Assembly: GCF_000293885.2 (NCBI RefSeq) | Contig: NZ_CP010945.1 | Coordinates: forward strand, 2,004,001-2,068,000 | DNA length: 64,000 nucleotides | Origin: Pseudomonas fluorescens NCIMB 11764 | GTDB lineage: Bacteria > Pseudomonadota > Gammaproteobacteria > Pseudomonadales > Pseudomonadaceae | Direction of reading: 5' to 3' | Shown here: in pieces, positions 37,297 to 52,590 of the stretch | Layout of the letters: each line of letters begins with the position of its first letter | Numbering within the stretch: position 1 is the stretch's first letter | Notes under the pieces: generated by a model | The model's input: the letters and a program-made list of their open reading frames with translations, nothing else | What the model was told of the DNA's origin: nothing | The model's database searches: none | Position numbers and translations under genes: made by a program

Positions 37297-38700
37297 ATGT
37301 CGACAGACAAGGTTTCTGTCCACGGCAGTTGGGCTAGCCGTTGGGTCTTCATACTCGCCGCGACCGGTTCGGCCGTGGGCCTGGGTAGCATCTGGAAGTT
37401 CCCGTACATGGTCGGGGTCTACGGCGGCGGTGCATTTGTGTTGATGTTCCTCGCCTGTATCGCACTGATCGGCGTGCCGGTCATGCTGGCGGAAACCCTG
37501 ATCGGCCGGCGCGCCCGGCAAAGTCCGGCCAACGCCTTGAAGGTGCTGGCGCTGGAGGCGGGGCATTCGGGCAAGTGGTCCTGGGGCGCGTTCGCCGGGA
37601 TGATCACGGCGTTGTTGATCCTGTCTTTCTATAGCGTCGTCGGCGGCTGGTCGCTGGATTACATCATCGACATGGGGCGCGGCGATTTTCAGGGGGCAGC
37701 GCCTGATCAGGTTGGCGCTTACTTTGGCAAAGTGATCGCCGATCCATGGCGACTGACACTTTGGCACACGATTTTTATGCTGCTGTCAGCCATTGTGATT
37801 GCCAAAGGCGTCGTCGCCGGGCTTGAGCGCAGCCTGCGCATCATGATGCCGTTGCTCTTTGTAATGATTCTGGTGTTGCTGGGCTACAGCATGACCACCG
37901 GCCATTTCATGGAGGGCGTGCATTTCATGTTCGACTTCCAACCGGAAAAAGTCCTCGACGGTTTACTGCCCGCCATGGGGCATGCGTTCTTCTCCCTGAG
38001 CGTGGGCGTGGGTTCGATCATGATCTACGGCGCTTACATGCCAAAGGATTCGTCGATTTCAGGCACTGTCGTCGGAGTAGCGCTGCTCGATACCTTTGTT
38101 TCTCTCGTGGCTGGCCTGGCGTTGTTCCCAATAGTGTTTGCTGCCGGCCTGAATCCGAGTGAAGGCCCTGGCCTGATGTTCGTGAGCCTGCCATTTGCCT
38201 TTGGTAACATAGCCTTTGGCCAGTTGATGGGCGTAGTGTTCTTCGTGCTGGTAGCGATTGCGGCCTGGAGTTCGGCGATTTCGTTGCTGGAGCCGATGGT
38301 GGCTTACCTGGTTGAGCGTACTAAAGTCAGTCGCGCCTGGGTGACATTCTGGCTGGCGTTCACGTGCTGGTTCGTCGGTCTGGGCACGGTGTTTTCCTTC
38401 AATATCTGGAAGCAAGCCAAATTTTTCGTGAACGAAGGCGGGATGTTCCATCTCTATCAATGGGGTGCGACCGGCGGCCTGGATTTCTTTGGTGTGATCG
38501 ATTTCTTTACCTCGCGGATCATGCTGCCTCTCGGTGGTTTGTGTTTCGTGGTGTTTGCGGGCTGGGTGATGGGGCGTGAAGCGGTGCGCGACGAGTTGTC
38601 GATCCGCAGTCCCAGGCTGTTCACTCTGGCCCTGTTTTTGATGCGCTATGTAGCGCCCATCGGCATTCTCGTAGTGTTTGCCGCCCAGCTGTGGAAGTGA
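37297..38700 (+). CDS. Sodium-dependent transporter of the NSS/SNF family
   Basis: 467 residues with about twelve transmembrane helices and LeuT fold. The first helix contains ATGSAVGLGSIWKFPYMVG, the sodium and substrate-site segment of neurotransmitter:sodium symporters. Substrate is probably an amino acid or amine but cannot be read off. The ATG at 37297 (MSTDKVSV) is preferred to the upstream in-frame start because the extra residues do not fit the family. It is divergent from smpB and directly followed by ratA. Confidence 0.9.
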   Translation: MSTDKVSVHGSWASRWVFILAATGSAVGLGSIWKFPYMVGVYGGGAFVLMFLACIALIGVPVMLAETLIGRRARQSPANALKVLALEAGHSGKWSWGAFAGMITALLILSFYSVVGGWSLDYIIDMGRGDFQGAAPDQVGAYFGKVIADPWRLTLWHTIFMLLSAIVIAKGVVAGLERSLRIMMPLLFVMILVLLGYSMTTGHFMEGVHFMFDFQPEKVLDGLLPAMGHAFFSLSVGVGSIMIYGAYMPKDSSISGTVVGVALLDTFVSLVAGLALFPIVFAAGLNPSEGPGLMFVSLPFAFGNIAFGQLMGVVFFVLVAIAAWSSAISLLEPMVAYLVERTKVSRAWVTFWLAFTCWFVGLGTVFSFNIWKQAKFFVNEGGMFHLYQWGATGGLDFFGVIDFFTSRIMLPLGGLCFVVFAGWVMGREAVRDELSIRSPRLFTLALFLMRYVAPIGILVVFAAQLWK

Positions 38701-38707
38701 CGCTGAC

Positions 38708-39142
38708 ATGACGACACACATTCAACGTTCGGCCCTGCTGCCGTATCCGGCGCAAGCGCTGTATGACCTGGTCAATGACGTGGCGCGTTACCCGGAGTTT
38801 CTGCCGTGGTGCTCATCGGCCGAAGTCCTGGAAAGCTCTGAGGAGCATATGCGCGCGAGTGTAGGTGTGGCCAAGGGTGGACTCAGCCAGCATTTCGTGA
38901 CGCGCAACACACTGGTGCACGGGCAATCGATCGAAATGAATCTCGAGGAAGGGCCGTTCACTCAGTTGCACGGCATCTGGGTGTTCAAGGCATTGACCGA
39001 CAAGGCCTGCAAGATCAGCCTGGACCTTTCGTTCGACTACGCCGGGCCGATTGTCCGCGCAACGCTGGGGCCCTTGTTCAATCAGGCGGCCAATACGCTG
39101 GTGGATGCGTTCTGCCAGCGCGCCAAGCAAATGCATGGTTGA
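38708..39142 (+). CDS. ratA: RatA/Coq10-like START-domain protein
   Basis: 144 residues of the SRPBCC polyketide-cyclase/Coq10 family; SALLPYPAQALYDLVNDVARYPEFLPWC is the characteristic start. E. coli RatA was described as a toxin blocking 70S ribosome assembly, while relatives bind ubiquinone. The pairing with the following RnfH/RatB gene, overlapped by eight bases, is conserved in proteobacteria. Which role applies here cannot be decided. Confidence 0.93.
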   Translation: MTTHIQRSALLPYPAQALYDLVNDVARYPEFLPWCSSAEVLESSEEHMRASVGVAKGGLSQHFVTRNTLVHGQSIEMNLEEGPFTQLHGIWVFKALTDKACKISLDLSFDYAGPIVRATLGPLFNQAANTLVDAFCQRAKQMHG

Positions 39143-39449
39143 GGCCGTGATCGAGGTTGAGGTGGTGTATGCCGCCGTTGATCGTCAAGTGCTTCTGTGT
39201 GTGACAGTGCCAGCGGGGGCGACGGTGCGCGCGGCTTTGCTGGCGTCGGGAGTGGATCGCGAGTTCCCTGAGCTGGATCTGGCTGAATGCCCGGTGGGGA
39301 TCTTCGGCAAGGTGGTCGCGGATCCCGATACTCGTCAGCTTCAGGCGGGGGATCGCATCGAGATTTATCGGCCGCTGCTGGCTGATCCGAAAGAGGTTCG
39401 CCGGCTTCGCGCCGCCAAGGCTGCCGAGGCGAAAGCACGGAATCAGTGA
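39135..39449 (+). CDS. RnfH/RatB-family ubiquitin-like protein
   Basis: 104 residues with a beta-grasp RnfH fold: VIEVEVVYAAVDRQVLL, then the VGIFGKVV strand, RIEIYRPLLADPKEVRR and a basic tail. The ATG at 39135 lies inside the last codons of ratA. The family is found next to ratA or electron-transport genes and its function is unsettled. It ends before a bidirectional terminator shared with bamE. Confidence 0.92.
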   Translation: MVEAVIEVEVVYAAVDRQVLLCVTVPAGATVRAALLASGVDREFPELDLAECPVGIFGKVVADPDTRQLQAGDRIEIYRPLLADPKEVRRLRAAKAAEAKARNQ

Positions 39450-39465
39450 TGCGCCAAACGCCAGG

Positions 39466-39500
39466 CAATAAAAAACCCGGACATTCCGGGTTTTTTATTG
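39466..39500. terminator. Bidirectional terminator between rnfH-like gene and bamE
   Basis: A perfect 15-base stem (39466-39480 with 39486-39500), core AACCCGG/CCGGGTT, with A runs on one arm and T runs on the other. It can therefore terminate both converging transcripts. Confidence 0.93.
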
Positions 39501-39509
39501 CGTCGCAAA

Positions 39510-40037
39510 TTATTGCGGCGAGGTGTCCAGCGGTTCTGGCGTCGGGACAGGAACGGTTTCTACGCCGTCCACGTCCTTCTGGATCTGATCCAGCAACGAA
39601 CCCGGCTTGACCGGTTTTTCCGGTTTCGGCTTCTCGGCGTTTTCTGCAGGTGCGGTCACGTTAGTGCCACTGTCCTTGCCGAGAATGGCTTCGTCCCGGC
39701 TCACGCCTGGCATGAAATCGCCAGAGAGGCTGACAAGTTGGTCATTTGGGTTGAAGATAACGCTGATGCGTTCCTGTTGGCGTTCACCGCCACCCGGTTG
39801 CAGGCTGTACAGATAATCCCAGCGATCGGCATGGAACGTGTCGGTCAGCAGAGGGTTGCCCATGATAAACCGTACTTGCCGACGGGTCATTCCCGGGCGT
39901 AACTGGTCTATCATGTCCTGCGTGACGACATTGCCCTGCTGGATGTCGATTTTGTAAACCCCGGGGAATGAACAACCGGCGAGTGCGAGCAGTCCCACAA
40001 AGGTGAAACTGGTTAGCAAGAGCTTGGTGTTTTGCAT
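39510..40037 (-). CDS. bamE: BamE (OmlA/SmpA), outer-membrane assembly lipoprotein
   Basis: 175-residue lipoprotein with lipobox LAGC, followed by [18 protein letters not shown] and the BamE signature [18 protein letters not shown]. It is a small subunit of the Bam complex that folds beta-barrel proteins into the outer membrane. The C-terminal part after about residue 110 is a Pro/Lys-rich extension, longer than in E. coli but usual for Pseudomonas OmlA. It is divergent from fur, as in P. aeruginosa. Confidence 0.95.
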   Translation of the reverse strand: MQNTKLLLTSFTFVGLLALAGCSFPGVYKIDIQQGNVVTQDMIDQLRPGMTRRQVRFIMGNPLLTDTFHADRWDYLYSLQPGGGERQQERISVIFNPNDQLVSLSGDFMPGVSRDEAILGKDSGTNVTAPAENAEKPKPEKPVKPGSLLDQIQKDVDGVETVPVPTPEPLDTSPQ

Positions 40038-40134
40038 CGGTGGGCGACTTCCACTATCTTGGCTGGGACAACGTAAACGCCGATCATACCCGCATTAAGA
40101 GAAGCTGCGAAGCAGCATCGCGAGAAAGCTGACC

Positions 40135-40539
40135 ATGGTTGAAAATAGCGAACTACGCAAAGCCGGCCTCAAAGTGACCCTGCCACGGGTCAAGATTCTT
40201 CAAATGCTCGATTCCGCCGAGCAACGCCACATGAGTGCCGAGGATGTTTACAAGGCGCTGATGGAGGCTGGTGAGGACGTCGGTCTGGCCACGGTTTACC
40301 GTGTACTGACCCAGTTCGAGGCAGCTGGCCTTGTGGTGCGGCACAACTTCGACGGAGGCCATGCGGTCTTCGAGCTGGACGACGGCAAGCATCACGACCA
40401 TATGGTCAACGTCGAGACCAGTGAAGTGATCGAATTCTTCGACGAAGAAATCGAGCGTCTGCAGAAAGCCATTGTCGACAAGTATGGCTTTGAGATGGTT
40501 GATCACAATCTTGTGCTGTACGTGCGCAAGAAAAAGTAA
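40135..40539 (+). CDS. fur: Fur, ferric uptake regulator
   Basis: 134 residues. Winged helix about 1-83 (HMSAEDVYKALMEAGEDVGLATVYRVL) and a dimerisation domain with the HHDHMV metal site and EFFDEEIE. As in other Pseudomonas Fur proteins the Cys pairs found in E. coli are absent. It represses iron-uptake genes when loaded with Fe(II). The gene has its own terminator. Confidence 0.97.
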   Translation: MVENSELRKAGLKVTLPRVKILQMLDSAEQRHMSAEDVYKALMEAGEDVGLATVYRVLTQFEAAGLVVRHNFDGGHAVFELDDGKHHDHMVNVETSEVIEFFDEEIERLQKAIVDKYGFEMVDHNLVLYVRKKK

Positions 40540-40573
40540 GCATGTCGCGCGAACTTCAGGTTCGCGAAACGAG

Positions 40574-40605
40574 CGAAGGCGACCCCAGGGTCGCCTTCGT
40601 GCTTT
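40574..40605. terminator. Terminator between fur and recN
   Basis: Perfect 12-base stem CGAAGGCGACCC / GGGTCGCCTTCG (40574-40585, 40588-40599) with a two-base loop, then TGCTTTCT. It serves fur and probably also recN from the other side. Confidence 0.85.
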
Positions 40606-40614
40606 CTGCCGTTC

Positions 40615-42288
40615 CTAGATTTTTGCGGTAACGACCATTTTTTTCGCGTGTGCCAAAGATTCCTTGGTCAGGTCGATACCCCCCAGCATCCGGGCGACTT
40701 CTTCGACACGATCATTCTTGCTGAGCTTGGAGACGGCCGTGTGGGTCGCATCCTCGCCACGGACCTTGTGCACAAATAGATGCTGATGTCCCTGCGCCGC
40801 CACTTGTGGCAAGTGAGTCACCGTCAACACCTGCCCGCGCTCGCCAAGACGACGCAACAGTTGGCCGACAATCTCAGCGGTCGGTCCGCCGATACCCACG
40901 TCCACTTCGTCGAATACGAGGGTTGGTACGCGTGAAGTCTGCGCGGTGATCACCTGAATCGCGAGGCTGATCCGCGATAACTCACCGCCCGAGGCTACTT
41001 TTGCCAGGGCTTTCAAGGGCTGGCCGGGGTTGGCACTGACCAGCAGTTCTACCTGTTCGAGCCCGTTAGGCAGCAACTCATCGCTGCTGTTGGGCCGCAG
41101 CTCGATGGTGAAGCGACCGCCAGGCATGCCCAGTCGCTGGATTTCCTGCTCCACGGCGCTGGCTAGGCTGCTTGAGGCCTGGTGGCGCAAATCGCTCAAT
41201 TCCCGCGCCTTCTCCTGATAGTGGCGGGCATAGGACGCCAGCTCGTCACTCAGTCGTTCGATGGATTCGTCGTTCGCATTCAACGTTTCGATTTCATCCA
41301 GCAATCGCTGCTGCATCTCGGCCACCTCGGTGGGCTGGATGCGGTGTTTGCGGGCCATGGTGTAGATCGCATCGAGGCGTTCTTCCAGGTATTGCAGGCG
41401 CGCCGGATCGGCATCGAAGTTATCGAGGAAGCGGTTCAGCTCGCCCACGGCTTCTTCAACCTGGATCTGCGCACTGGTCAGCAGGCTGCTGGCTTCGCCC
41501 AGCGCACCAATCGAGTTGTTCACGCTCGACAGGCGATTAAGGCTGGCGGTCAGGGCGTTTAGGACATTGCCGGAATCACTTTCGCTGCATTGCTCGACCA
41601 CTTGTCGGCAGATGCCCAGCAAGGTCTCGGCATTGGTCAGGTTTTTGTGTTCCTGCTCCAACTGCTCCAGTTCGCTTTCGCCGAGGCCGAGGTTTTCCAG
41701 TTCTTCGAGTTGATAGCTCAGCAATTGATGGCGGGCGCGCTGCTCATCACCGGAGTTGGACAGGCGTTCCAGTTCCTGGCGCGTCTGGCGCCAGCGCTGG
41801 GCGGCGAGCTGAACCTGGCGGGCAAGGTCGGTGGCGCCAGCGTACTCGTCGAGCAGGCGGCGGTGAGTGTCGGTCTTGAGCAGGGATTGGTGTTCGTGCT
41901 GGCTGTGGATATCAATCAGTAGCTCGCCCAAGGACTTGAGATCCCCGAGGGGGCAGGGCGTGCCATTGATATAGCCGCGCGAGCGTCCTTCGGCGGTGAT
42001 CACCCGGCGAAGGATGCACGGGCCATCGCTTTCGAGGTCGCGCTCGGCCAGCCAGGCACTGGCTTCCGGAATGTCGACCAGGTCGAAGGTGGCCAGGATG
42101 TCGGCCTTGTCGGCGCCGGGGCGGACGACGCCACTGTCGGCGCGATCACCGAGGGTCAGGCCGAGGGCGTCGAGCATGATCGACTTGCCGGCGCCGGTTT
42201 CCCCTGTGATCACGCTCATCCCGCGATCGAGTTCGAGATCGAGATGTTCGACGATGGCGTAGTTGTGTACGGACAGGTGCACCAGCAT
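40615..42288 (-). CDS. recN: RecN, DNA double-strand-break repair protein
   Basis: 557 residues of the SMC-like RecN family. Walker A is GETGAGKSIMLDAL near residue 30, a long coiled-coil middle lies at about 150-370, and the C-terminal half has the signature SGGELSRISLAI and Walker B LVFDEVDVGIGG. RecN helps hold and process broken DNA in recombination. It is divergent from grpE. No LexA box was searched for base by base. Confidence 0.97.
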   Translation of the reverse strand: MLVHLSVHNYAIVEHLDLELDRGMSVITGETGAGKSIMLDALGLTLGDRADSGVVRPGADKADILATFDLVDIPEASAWLAERDLESDGPCILRRVITAEGRSRGYINGTPCPLGDLKSLGELLIDIHSQHEHQSLLKTDTHRRLLDEYAGATDLARQVQLAAQRWRQTRQELERLSNSGDEQRARHQLLSYQLEELENLGLGESELEQLEQEHKNLTNAETLLGICRQVVEQCSESDSGNVLNALTASLNRLSSVNNSIGALGEASSLLTSAQIQVEEAVGELNRFLDNFDADPARLQYLEERLDAIYTMARKHRIQPTEVAEMQQRLLDEIETLNANDESIERLSDELASYARHYQEKARELSDLRHQASSSLASAVEQEIQRLGMPGGRFTIELRPNSSDELLPNGLEQVELLVSANPGQPLKALAKVASGGELSRISLAIQVITAQTSRVPTLVFDEVDVGIGGPTAEIVGQLLRRLGERGQVLTVTHLPQVAAQGHQHLFVHKVRGEDATHTAVSKLSKNDRVEEVARMLGGIDLTKESLAHAKKMVVTAKI

Positions 42289-42448
42289 AAAGGCCGCTCC
42301 CAGGCTTTAGGTCTGGTTATTTATACAGTGTTTTATTTGCGCCTGACAATGCCCTCGCTTAGCTTGATTTGCTTGATCCGACGAAATCGTCAGTGCATCG
42401 AGGAATGACAATGCAGCTGTTTTTTGTAGGGTTAATCACAGCAAACCC

Positions 42449-42477
42449 CTTGAAGCTGATTTTTGCGGCCCCATATA
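42449..42477 (+). promoter_or_regulatory. Sigma-32 heat-shock promoter of grpE
   Basis: CTTGAAG (42449-42455) and CCCCATATA (42469-42477) are separated by 13 bases, close to the sigma-32 consensus CTTGAAA-N13-15-CCCCATnT. It lies 53 bases before the grpE start. Confidence 0.88.
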
Positions 42478-42529
42478 GCTGGGCAGAAGCGCGAGTTGAG
42501 CTCGCGGACGATATTGAAAGGAGAAATCT

Positions 42530-43096
42530 ATGGCTGACGAACAGACAGTGGATACGCAAAATCAAGATGCCAACCAGGGCTCCGCGGCTTCGGGTGAAGA
42601 CCTCGCGGCTCGTGTACAAGTGCTCGAAGAGCAACTGGCAGGCGCGCAGGATCAGGCTTTGCGTGTTGCCGCCGATCTGCAGAACGTCCGCCGTCGCGCT
42701 GAGCAGGATGTAGAAAAAGCGCACAAATTCGCCCTGGAAAAATTTGCAGGCGATTTGCTGCCGATCATCGACAGCCTGGAGCGTGGCCTGGAGTTGTCCA
42801 ACCCGGACGACGAAAGCATCCGCCCTATGCGCGAAGGCATCGAGCTGACCCTGAAAATGTTCCAGGACACCCTGAAGCGTTATCAGCTGGAAGCGATCGA
42901 TCCGCATGGCGAACCGTTCAATGCCGTTCTTCACCAGGCAATGGCCATGCAGGAAAGCGCTGACGTCGAGCCGAACAGTGTGCTCAAGGTGTTCCAGAAG
43001 GGTTATCAGCTCAATGGACGTCTGCTGCGCCCGGCCATGGTCGTGGTCAGCAAGGCCCCGGCACCTGTTTCGCCATCGATTGACGAGCAGGCTTGA
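42530..43096 (+). CDS. grpE: GrpE, nucleotide exchange factor of DnaK
   Basis: 188 residues: an acidic, Gln-rich N-terminus, a long coiled-coil (about 25-75) and a C-terminal beta domain with the family signature region [20 protein letters not shown]...[16 protein letters not shown]. GrpE dimers release ADP from DnaK and act as a thermosensor. AAAGGAGA precedes the start. Its stop codon is part of the dnaK heat-shock promoter. Confidence 0.97.
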   Translation: MADEQTVDTQNQDANQGSAASGEDLAARVQVLEEQLAGAQDQALRVAADLQNVRRRAEQDVEKAHKFALEKFAGDLLPIIDSLERGLELSNPDDESIRPMREGIELTLKMFQDTLKRYQLEAIDPHGEPFNAVLHQAMAMQESADVEPNSVLKVFQKGYQLNGRLLRPAMVVVSKAPAPVSPSIDEQA

Positions 43097-43120
43097 AATT
43101 AGCCGCAAGGCCCCCATTTA
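43092..43120 (+). promoter_or_regulatory. Sigma-32 heat-shock promoter of dnaK
   Basis: CTTGAAA (43092-43098) and CCCCATTTA (43112-43120) with a 13-base spacer, a near-perfect sigma-32 promoter. The TGA stop codon of grpE (43094-43096) is embedded in the -35 element. Transcription would start about 70 bases before dnaK. Confidence 0.92.
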
Positions 43121-43198
43121 GAAGTCAAGCGTTTAAGTATTACCGCAGTTAGCCACCACTGCTGCGGCAACCAAATCCAAAGTTTCGGGAGAGTGAAC

Positions 43199-45115
<1,917 letters not shown>

Positions 45116-45169
45116 GTCAGTGGTCGTCCGGTTGACTGCCTTGCGGCGGTGACTGGTAGGATGTCGCCG

Positions 45170-45189
45170 CGCGGGAGCTTGCTCCCGCG
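45170..45189. repeat. Single REP-type palindrome between dnaK and dnaJ
   Basis: CGCGGGAGC and GCTCCCGCG pair around TT, giving the same core GGGAGCTTGCTCCC as the REP doublet near 36.6 kb. The rest of the gap between dnaK and dnaJ (45116-45413) shows no other recognisable element. Confidence 0.75.
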
Positions 45190-45413
45190 TTGGCGTGTCT
45201 GGAGTACACGAATTTTTACAGCATGCGACAGCGTTTGTGTGTTGGCGGTATGGCCGAAGATGCTCCTGCTTTTCGGGCCGAAAGTACTGCAATGAAATCA
45301 AAGACCAGGATCGTTGAATTGACGTGAGTTGGGTCCGGGCCTGTATTGGGGCTCAACGAGTTTGGCGAGGCTCAGGAGGGGTTTGCCGAACGTCCTTAAG
45401 AGTGCAAAGACTT

Positions 45414-46538
45414 ATGGCAAAGCGTGACTATTACGAAGTATTGGGTGTTGAACGAGGCTCAAGCGAAGGGGACCTGAAAAAGGCCTACCGTCGCCTGGCG
45501 ATGAAGCACCACCCGGACCGTAATCCCGATGACAAAGCGTCGGAAGAAATGTTCAAAGAGGCCAACGAGGCCTACGAAGTGCTGTCCGATTCCAGCAAGC
45601 GCGCGGCGTACGACCAGTATGGTCATGCCGGTGTTGACCCAAGCATGGGTGGCGGCGGTGCCGGGTTTGGCGGTCAGAACTTCTCCGACATCTTTGGCGA
45701 TGTCTTCAGTGACTTCTTCGGTGGCGGTCGCGGCGGTGCTCGTGGGGGCGCTCAGCGCGGCAGCGACTTGCGCTACACCCTGGAGCTGAATCTGGAAGAG
45801 GCGGTGCGCGGTACTACCGTCAACATCCGCGTTCCGACACTGGTCAACTGCAAGCCATGCGATGGCTCCGGTGCCAAGAAAGGCTCCTCGCCGGTTACCT
45901 GCCCGACGTGCGGCGGTATCGGTCAGGTCCGCATGCAGCAAGGTTTCTTCTCGGTGCAGCAGACCTGCCCGCGCTGCCATGGTCAGGGCAAGATCATTTC
46001 CGATCCATGCACCTCCTGCAACGGTGACGGTCGCGTCGAAGAGTACAAGACCCTTTCCGTGAAAGTGCCGGCCGGTGTCGACACCGGTGACCGCATTCGT
46101 CTGTCAGGCGAAGGCGAGGCGGGTGCCCAGGGCGGTCCGACTGGCGACCTGTACGTGGTGATCAATGTGCGCGAGCACGCGATCTTCCAGCGCGATGGCA
46201 AGCACCTGTTCTGCGAAGTGCCGATCAGCTTCGTCGACGCGGCGCTGGGTGGCGAGCTGGAGATTCCGACCCTCGATGGTCGGGTCAAACTGAAAATCCC
46301 TGAAGGGACTCAGACCGGCAAACAATTCCGTGTGCGCGGCAAAGGCGTTGCGCCCGTGCGTGGTGGCGGTGCCGGTGACCTGATGTGCCGTGTGGCGGTA
46401 GAGACTCCGGTTAATCTGGGTCGTCGTCAGCGCGAATTGCTGGAAGAGTTCCGCAGTTCGCTGGCGGACGACAACAGCCATTCGCCGAAAACCACCGGTT
46501 GGTTCGAAGGCGTGAAGCGCTTCTTCGGCGATCTGTAA
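45414..46538 (+). CDS. dnaJ: DnaJ (Hsp40) co-chaperone
   Basis: 374 residues with all type-I DnaJ parts. The J domain (1-~70) contains HHPDRNP. A Gly/Phe-rich stretch follows, then four zinc-binding CxxCxGxG repeats ([32 protein letters not shown]) and two C-terminal beta domains. It stimulates DnaK ATP hydrolysis and brings in substrates. The ATG at 45414 is the true start by homology; the upstream in-frame start adds 30 unrelated residues. dapB follows nine bases after its stop. Confidence 0.98.
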   Translation: MAKRDYYEVLGVERGSSEGDLKKAYRRLAMKHHPDRNPDDKASEEMFKEANEAYEVLSDSSKRAAYDQYGHAGVDPSMGGGGAGFGGQNFSDIFGDVFSDFFGGGRGGARGGAQRGSDLRYTLELNLEEAVRGTTVNIRVPTLVNCKPCDGSGAKKGSSPVTCPTCGGIGQVRMQQGFFSVQQTCPRCHGQGKIISDPCTSCNGDGRVEEYKTLSVKVPAGVDTGDRIRLSGEGEAGAQGGPTGDLYVVINVREHAIFQRDGKHLFCEVPISFVDAALGGELEIPTLDGRVKLKIPEGTQTGKQFRVRGKGVAPVRGGGAGDLMCRVAVETPVNLGRRQRELLEEFRSSLADDNSHSPKTTGWFEGVKRFFGDL

Positions 46539-47354
<816 letters not shown>

Positions 47355-47364
47355 GATGCACCCG

Positions 47365-47402
47365 AAACCGGGTTCCGGCTCAACGATGGGGCCCGGTTTT
47401 AT
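47365..47402 (+). terminator. Terminator downstream of dapB
   Basis: AAACCGGG (47365-47372) pairs with CCCGGTTT (47392-47399) across a 19-base partly paired loop, followed by TATT. It is a moderate terminator that closes the dnaJ-dapB transcript. Confidence 0.6.
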
Positions 47403-47474
47403 TACGCCAAGCGACGTCCTGTCGCATTCTCCGGCCTTTAAGGCTCATTGGCGGTAGACCAAAAAAGCCTTTTT

Positions 47475-47568
47475 CTGTAAGCTACAGCTTTAGTGTGTCC
47501 ACTAAAAGCGCGCAGAATAATTCAGTGAAGAAGCGGGGTGACGTGTCCATACGTCACTCCGCTTTTTT
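47475..47568 (+). promoter_or_regulatory. Structured leader with terminator hairpin upstream of carA
   Basis: Three stem-loops follow each other: CTGTA/TACAG (47475-47487), TAGTG/CACTA (47491-47504) and a long stem AAGCGGGGTGACGT / ACGTCACTCCGCTT (47531-47544, 47551-47564, one G-T pair) with a T run. The last is a full intrinsic terminator lying 46 bases before carA and after dapB already has its own terminator. It may be an attenuator of carA, or the end of a small RNA. Confidence 0.55.
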
Positions 47569-47613
47569 ACAACCTGCGATCGCCCTTTCAGGCTTTATTT
47601 ACGGGAGGTCTTC

Positions 47614-48750
47614 TTGACTAAGCCAGCCATACTCGCCCTTGCTGATGGCAGCATTTTTCGCGGCGAAGCCATTGGAGCCGACGGTCAAACCGTTGGTGAG
47701 GTGGTGTTTAACACCGCAATGACCGGCTATCAGGAAATCCTTACCGATCCTTCCTACGCCCAACAGATCGTTACCCTGACTTACCCGCACATCGGCAACA
47801 CCGGCACCACGCCGGAAGACGCCGAGTCCGACCGCGTCTGGTCCGCTGGCCTGGTTATCCGTGACCTGCCACTGGTTGCGAGCAACTGGCGTAACACGAT
47901 GTCCCTGTCCGACTACCTGAAAGCCAACAACGTTGTGGCCATCGCCGGTATCGACACCCGCCGTCTGACACGCATCCTGCGTGAAAAAGGCGCACAGAAC
48001 GGCTGCATCATGGCCGGTGACAACATTTCCGAAGAAGCGGCCATCGCCGCTGCCCAAGGCTTCCCTGGCCTCAAGGGCATGGACCTGGCGAAAGTTGTCA
48101 GCACCAAGGAAACCTACGAGTGGCGCTCGACTGTCTGGGACCTGAAAACCGACAGCCACGCGACCATCGATGCCTCCGAGCTGCCATACCACGTGGTTGC
48201 CTACGACTACGGCGTCAAGCTGAACATCCTGCGCATGCTGGTCGCGCGCGGTTGCCGCGTCACCGTGGTGCCGGCGCAAACACCTGCCGCTGATGTGCTG
48301 GCGATGAAGCCGGACGGCGTGTTCCTGTCCAACGGTCCTGGTGATCCGGAGCCTTGCGACTACGCGATCCAGGCGATCAAGGACGTACTGGAAACCGAAA
48401 TCCCGGTGTTCGGTATCTGCCTCGGTCACCAGCTGCTGGCCCTGGCTTCCGGCGCCAAGACCTTGAAAATGGGTCATGGCCACCACGGCGCCAATCACCC
48501 GGTCCAGGACCTGGACACCGGCGTGGTGATGATTACCAGCCAGAACCACGGTTTTGCGGTAGACGAAGCGACCCTGCCCGCCAACGTCCGCGCGATTCAC
48601 AAGTCGCTGTTCGACGGCACCCTGCAAGGGATCGAGCGTACCGACAAGAGCGCCTTCAGCTTCCAGGGTCACCCGGAAGCCAGCCCTGGCCCGAACGACG
48701 TAGCGCCTCTGTTCGATCGCTTCATCAACGAAATGGCCAAGCGACGCTGA
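47614..48750 (+). CDS. carA: CarA, carbamoyl-phosphate synthase small (glutaminase) subunit
   Basis: 378 residues. The C-terminal glutamine amidotransferase domain has the nucleophile in [12 protein letters not shown] and the catalytic His/Glu in GHPEASPGP. The enzyme releases ammonia from glutamine and feeds it to CarB for arginine and pyrimidine synthesis. The start is TTG at 47614, supported by GGGAGG five bases upstream and by a normal N-terminus [11 protein letters not shown]. carB follows after 117 bases. Confidence 0.97.
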   Translation: MTKPAILALADGSIFRGEAIGADGQTVGEVVFNTAMTGYQEILTDPSYAQQIVTLTYPHIGNTGTTPEDAESDRVWSAGLVIRDLPLVASNWRNTMSLSDYLKANNVVAIAGIDTRRLTRILREKGAQNGCIMAGDNISEEAAIAAAQGFPGLKGMDLAKVVSTKETYEWRSTVWDLKTDSHATIDASELPYHVVAYDYGVKLNILRMLVARGCRVTVVPAQTPAADVLAMKPDGVFLSNGPGDPEPCDYAIQAIKDVLETEIPVFGICLGHQLLALASGAKTLKMGHGHHGANHPVQDLDTGVVMITSQNHGFAVDEATLPANVRAIHKSLFDGTLQGIERTDKSAFSFQGHPEASPGPNDVAPLFDRFINEMAKRR

Positions 48751-48867
48751 TCGCTGGCCTTGATGCAGCAAGGCCTGGGGGCGGTCCCGACACCGGCGAC
48801 CCCTCCAGGCTTCACAGATTGAACAAGACGGCTTGCCGACTGACCTGCGGATTTGAGTGACAAACCC

Positions 48868-52085
<3,218 letters not shown>

Positions 52086-52089
<4 letters not shown>

Positions 52090-52562
52090 TCAAATACCCA
52101 ATGACCGTTCAGGGCGCAAAAGCCCTGGAAGAAGAACACGCTCACCTGACCAAGGTCGTCCGTCCGAAGCTCAGCCAGGACATCGGTACGGCTCGCGAGT
52201 TGGGTGACTTGAAGGAAAACGCCGAATACCACGCTGCTCGCGAGCAGCAAGGTATGGTCGAGGCGCGGATTCGTGACATCGAAGGCCGGATTCAGAATCA
52301 GGTCATCATCGACGTCACGACCATTCCTCACACCGGCAAAGTGATTTTCGGCACCACCGTTGAAATCGCCAACGTCGAGACTGATGAAAGCGTCACTTAC
52401 CACATCGTGGGTGAGGATGAGGCTGACTTCAAGCTCGGCAAGATTTCGGTAGGTTCGCCATTGGCCCGCGCCTTGATTGCCAAGGAAGAGGGTGATGTGG
52501 TCGCGGTGAAAACGCCAGGTGGCGTTATCGAGTACGAGATTGTCGAAGTCCGCCACATCTGA
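52086..52562 (+). CDS. greA: GreA, transcript cleavage factor
   Basis: 158 residues: an N-terminal coiled-coil with the acidic tip region [18 protein letters not shown], whose DLKENAEY motif supports RNA cleavage in the polymerase channel, and a C-terminal FKBP-like domain. It rescues backtracked RNA polymerase. The start overlaps the carB stop by four bases. Confidence 0.97.
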
Positions 52563-52568
52563 ACGCAG

Positions 52569-52589
52569 GCGCCCGCTTCGAGCGGGCGC
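52569..52589 (+). terminator. GC-rich hairpin after greA
   Basis: GCGCCCGCT / AGCGGGCGC with a TCG loop, seven bases after the greA stop, followed only by GTTGCTTT. It is a weak terminator or stability hairpin and sits across the possible start of the next gene. Confidence 0.5.
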
Positions 52590-52590
52590 G

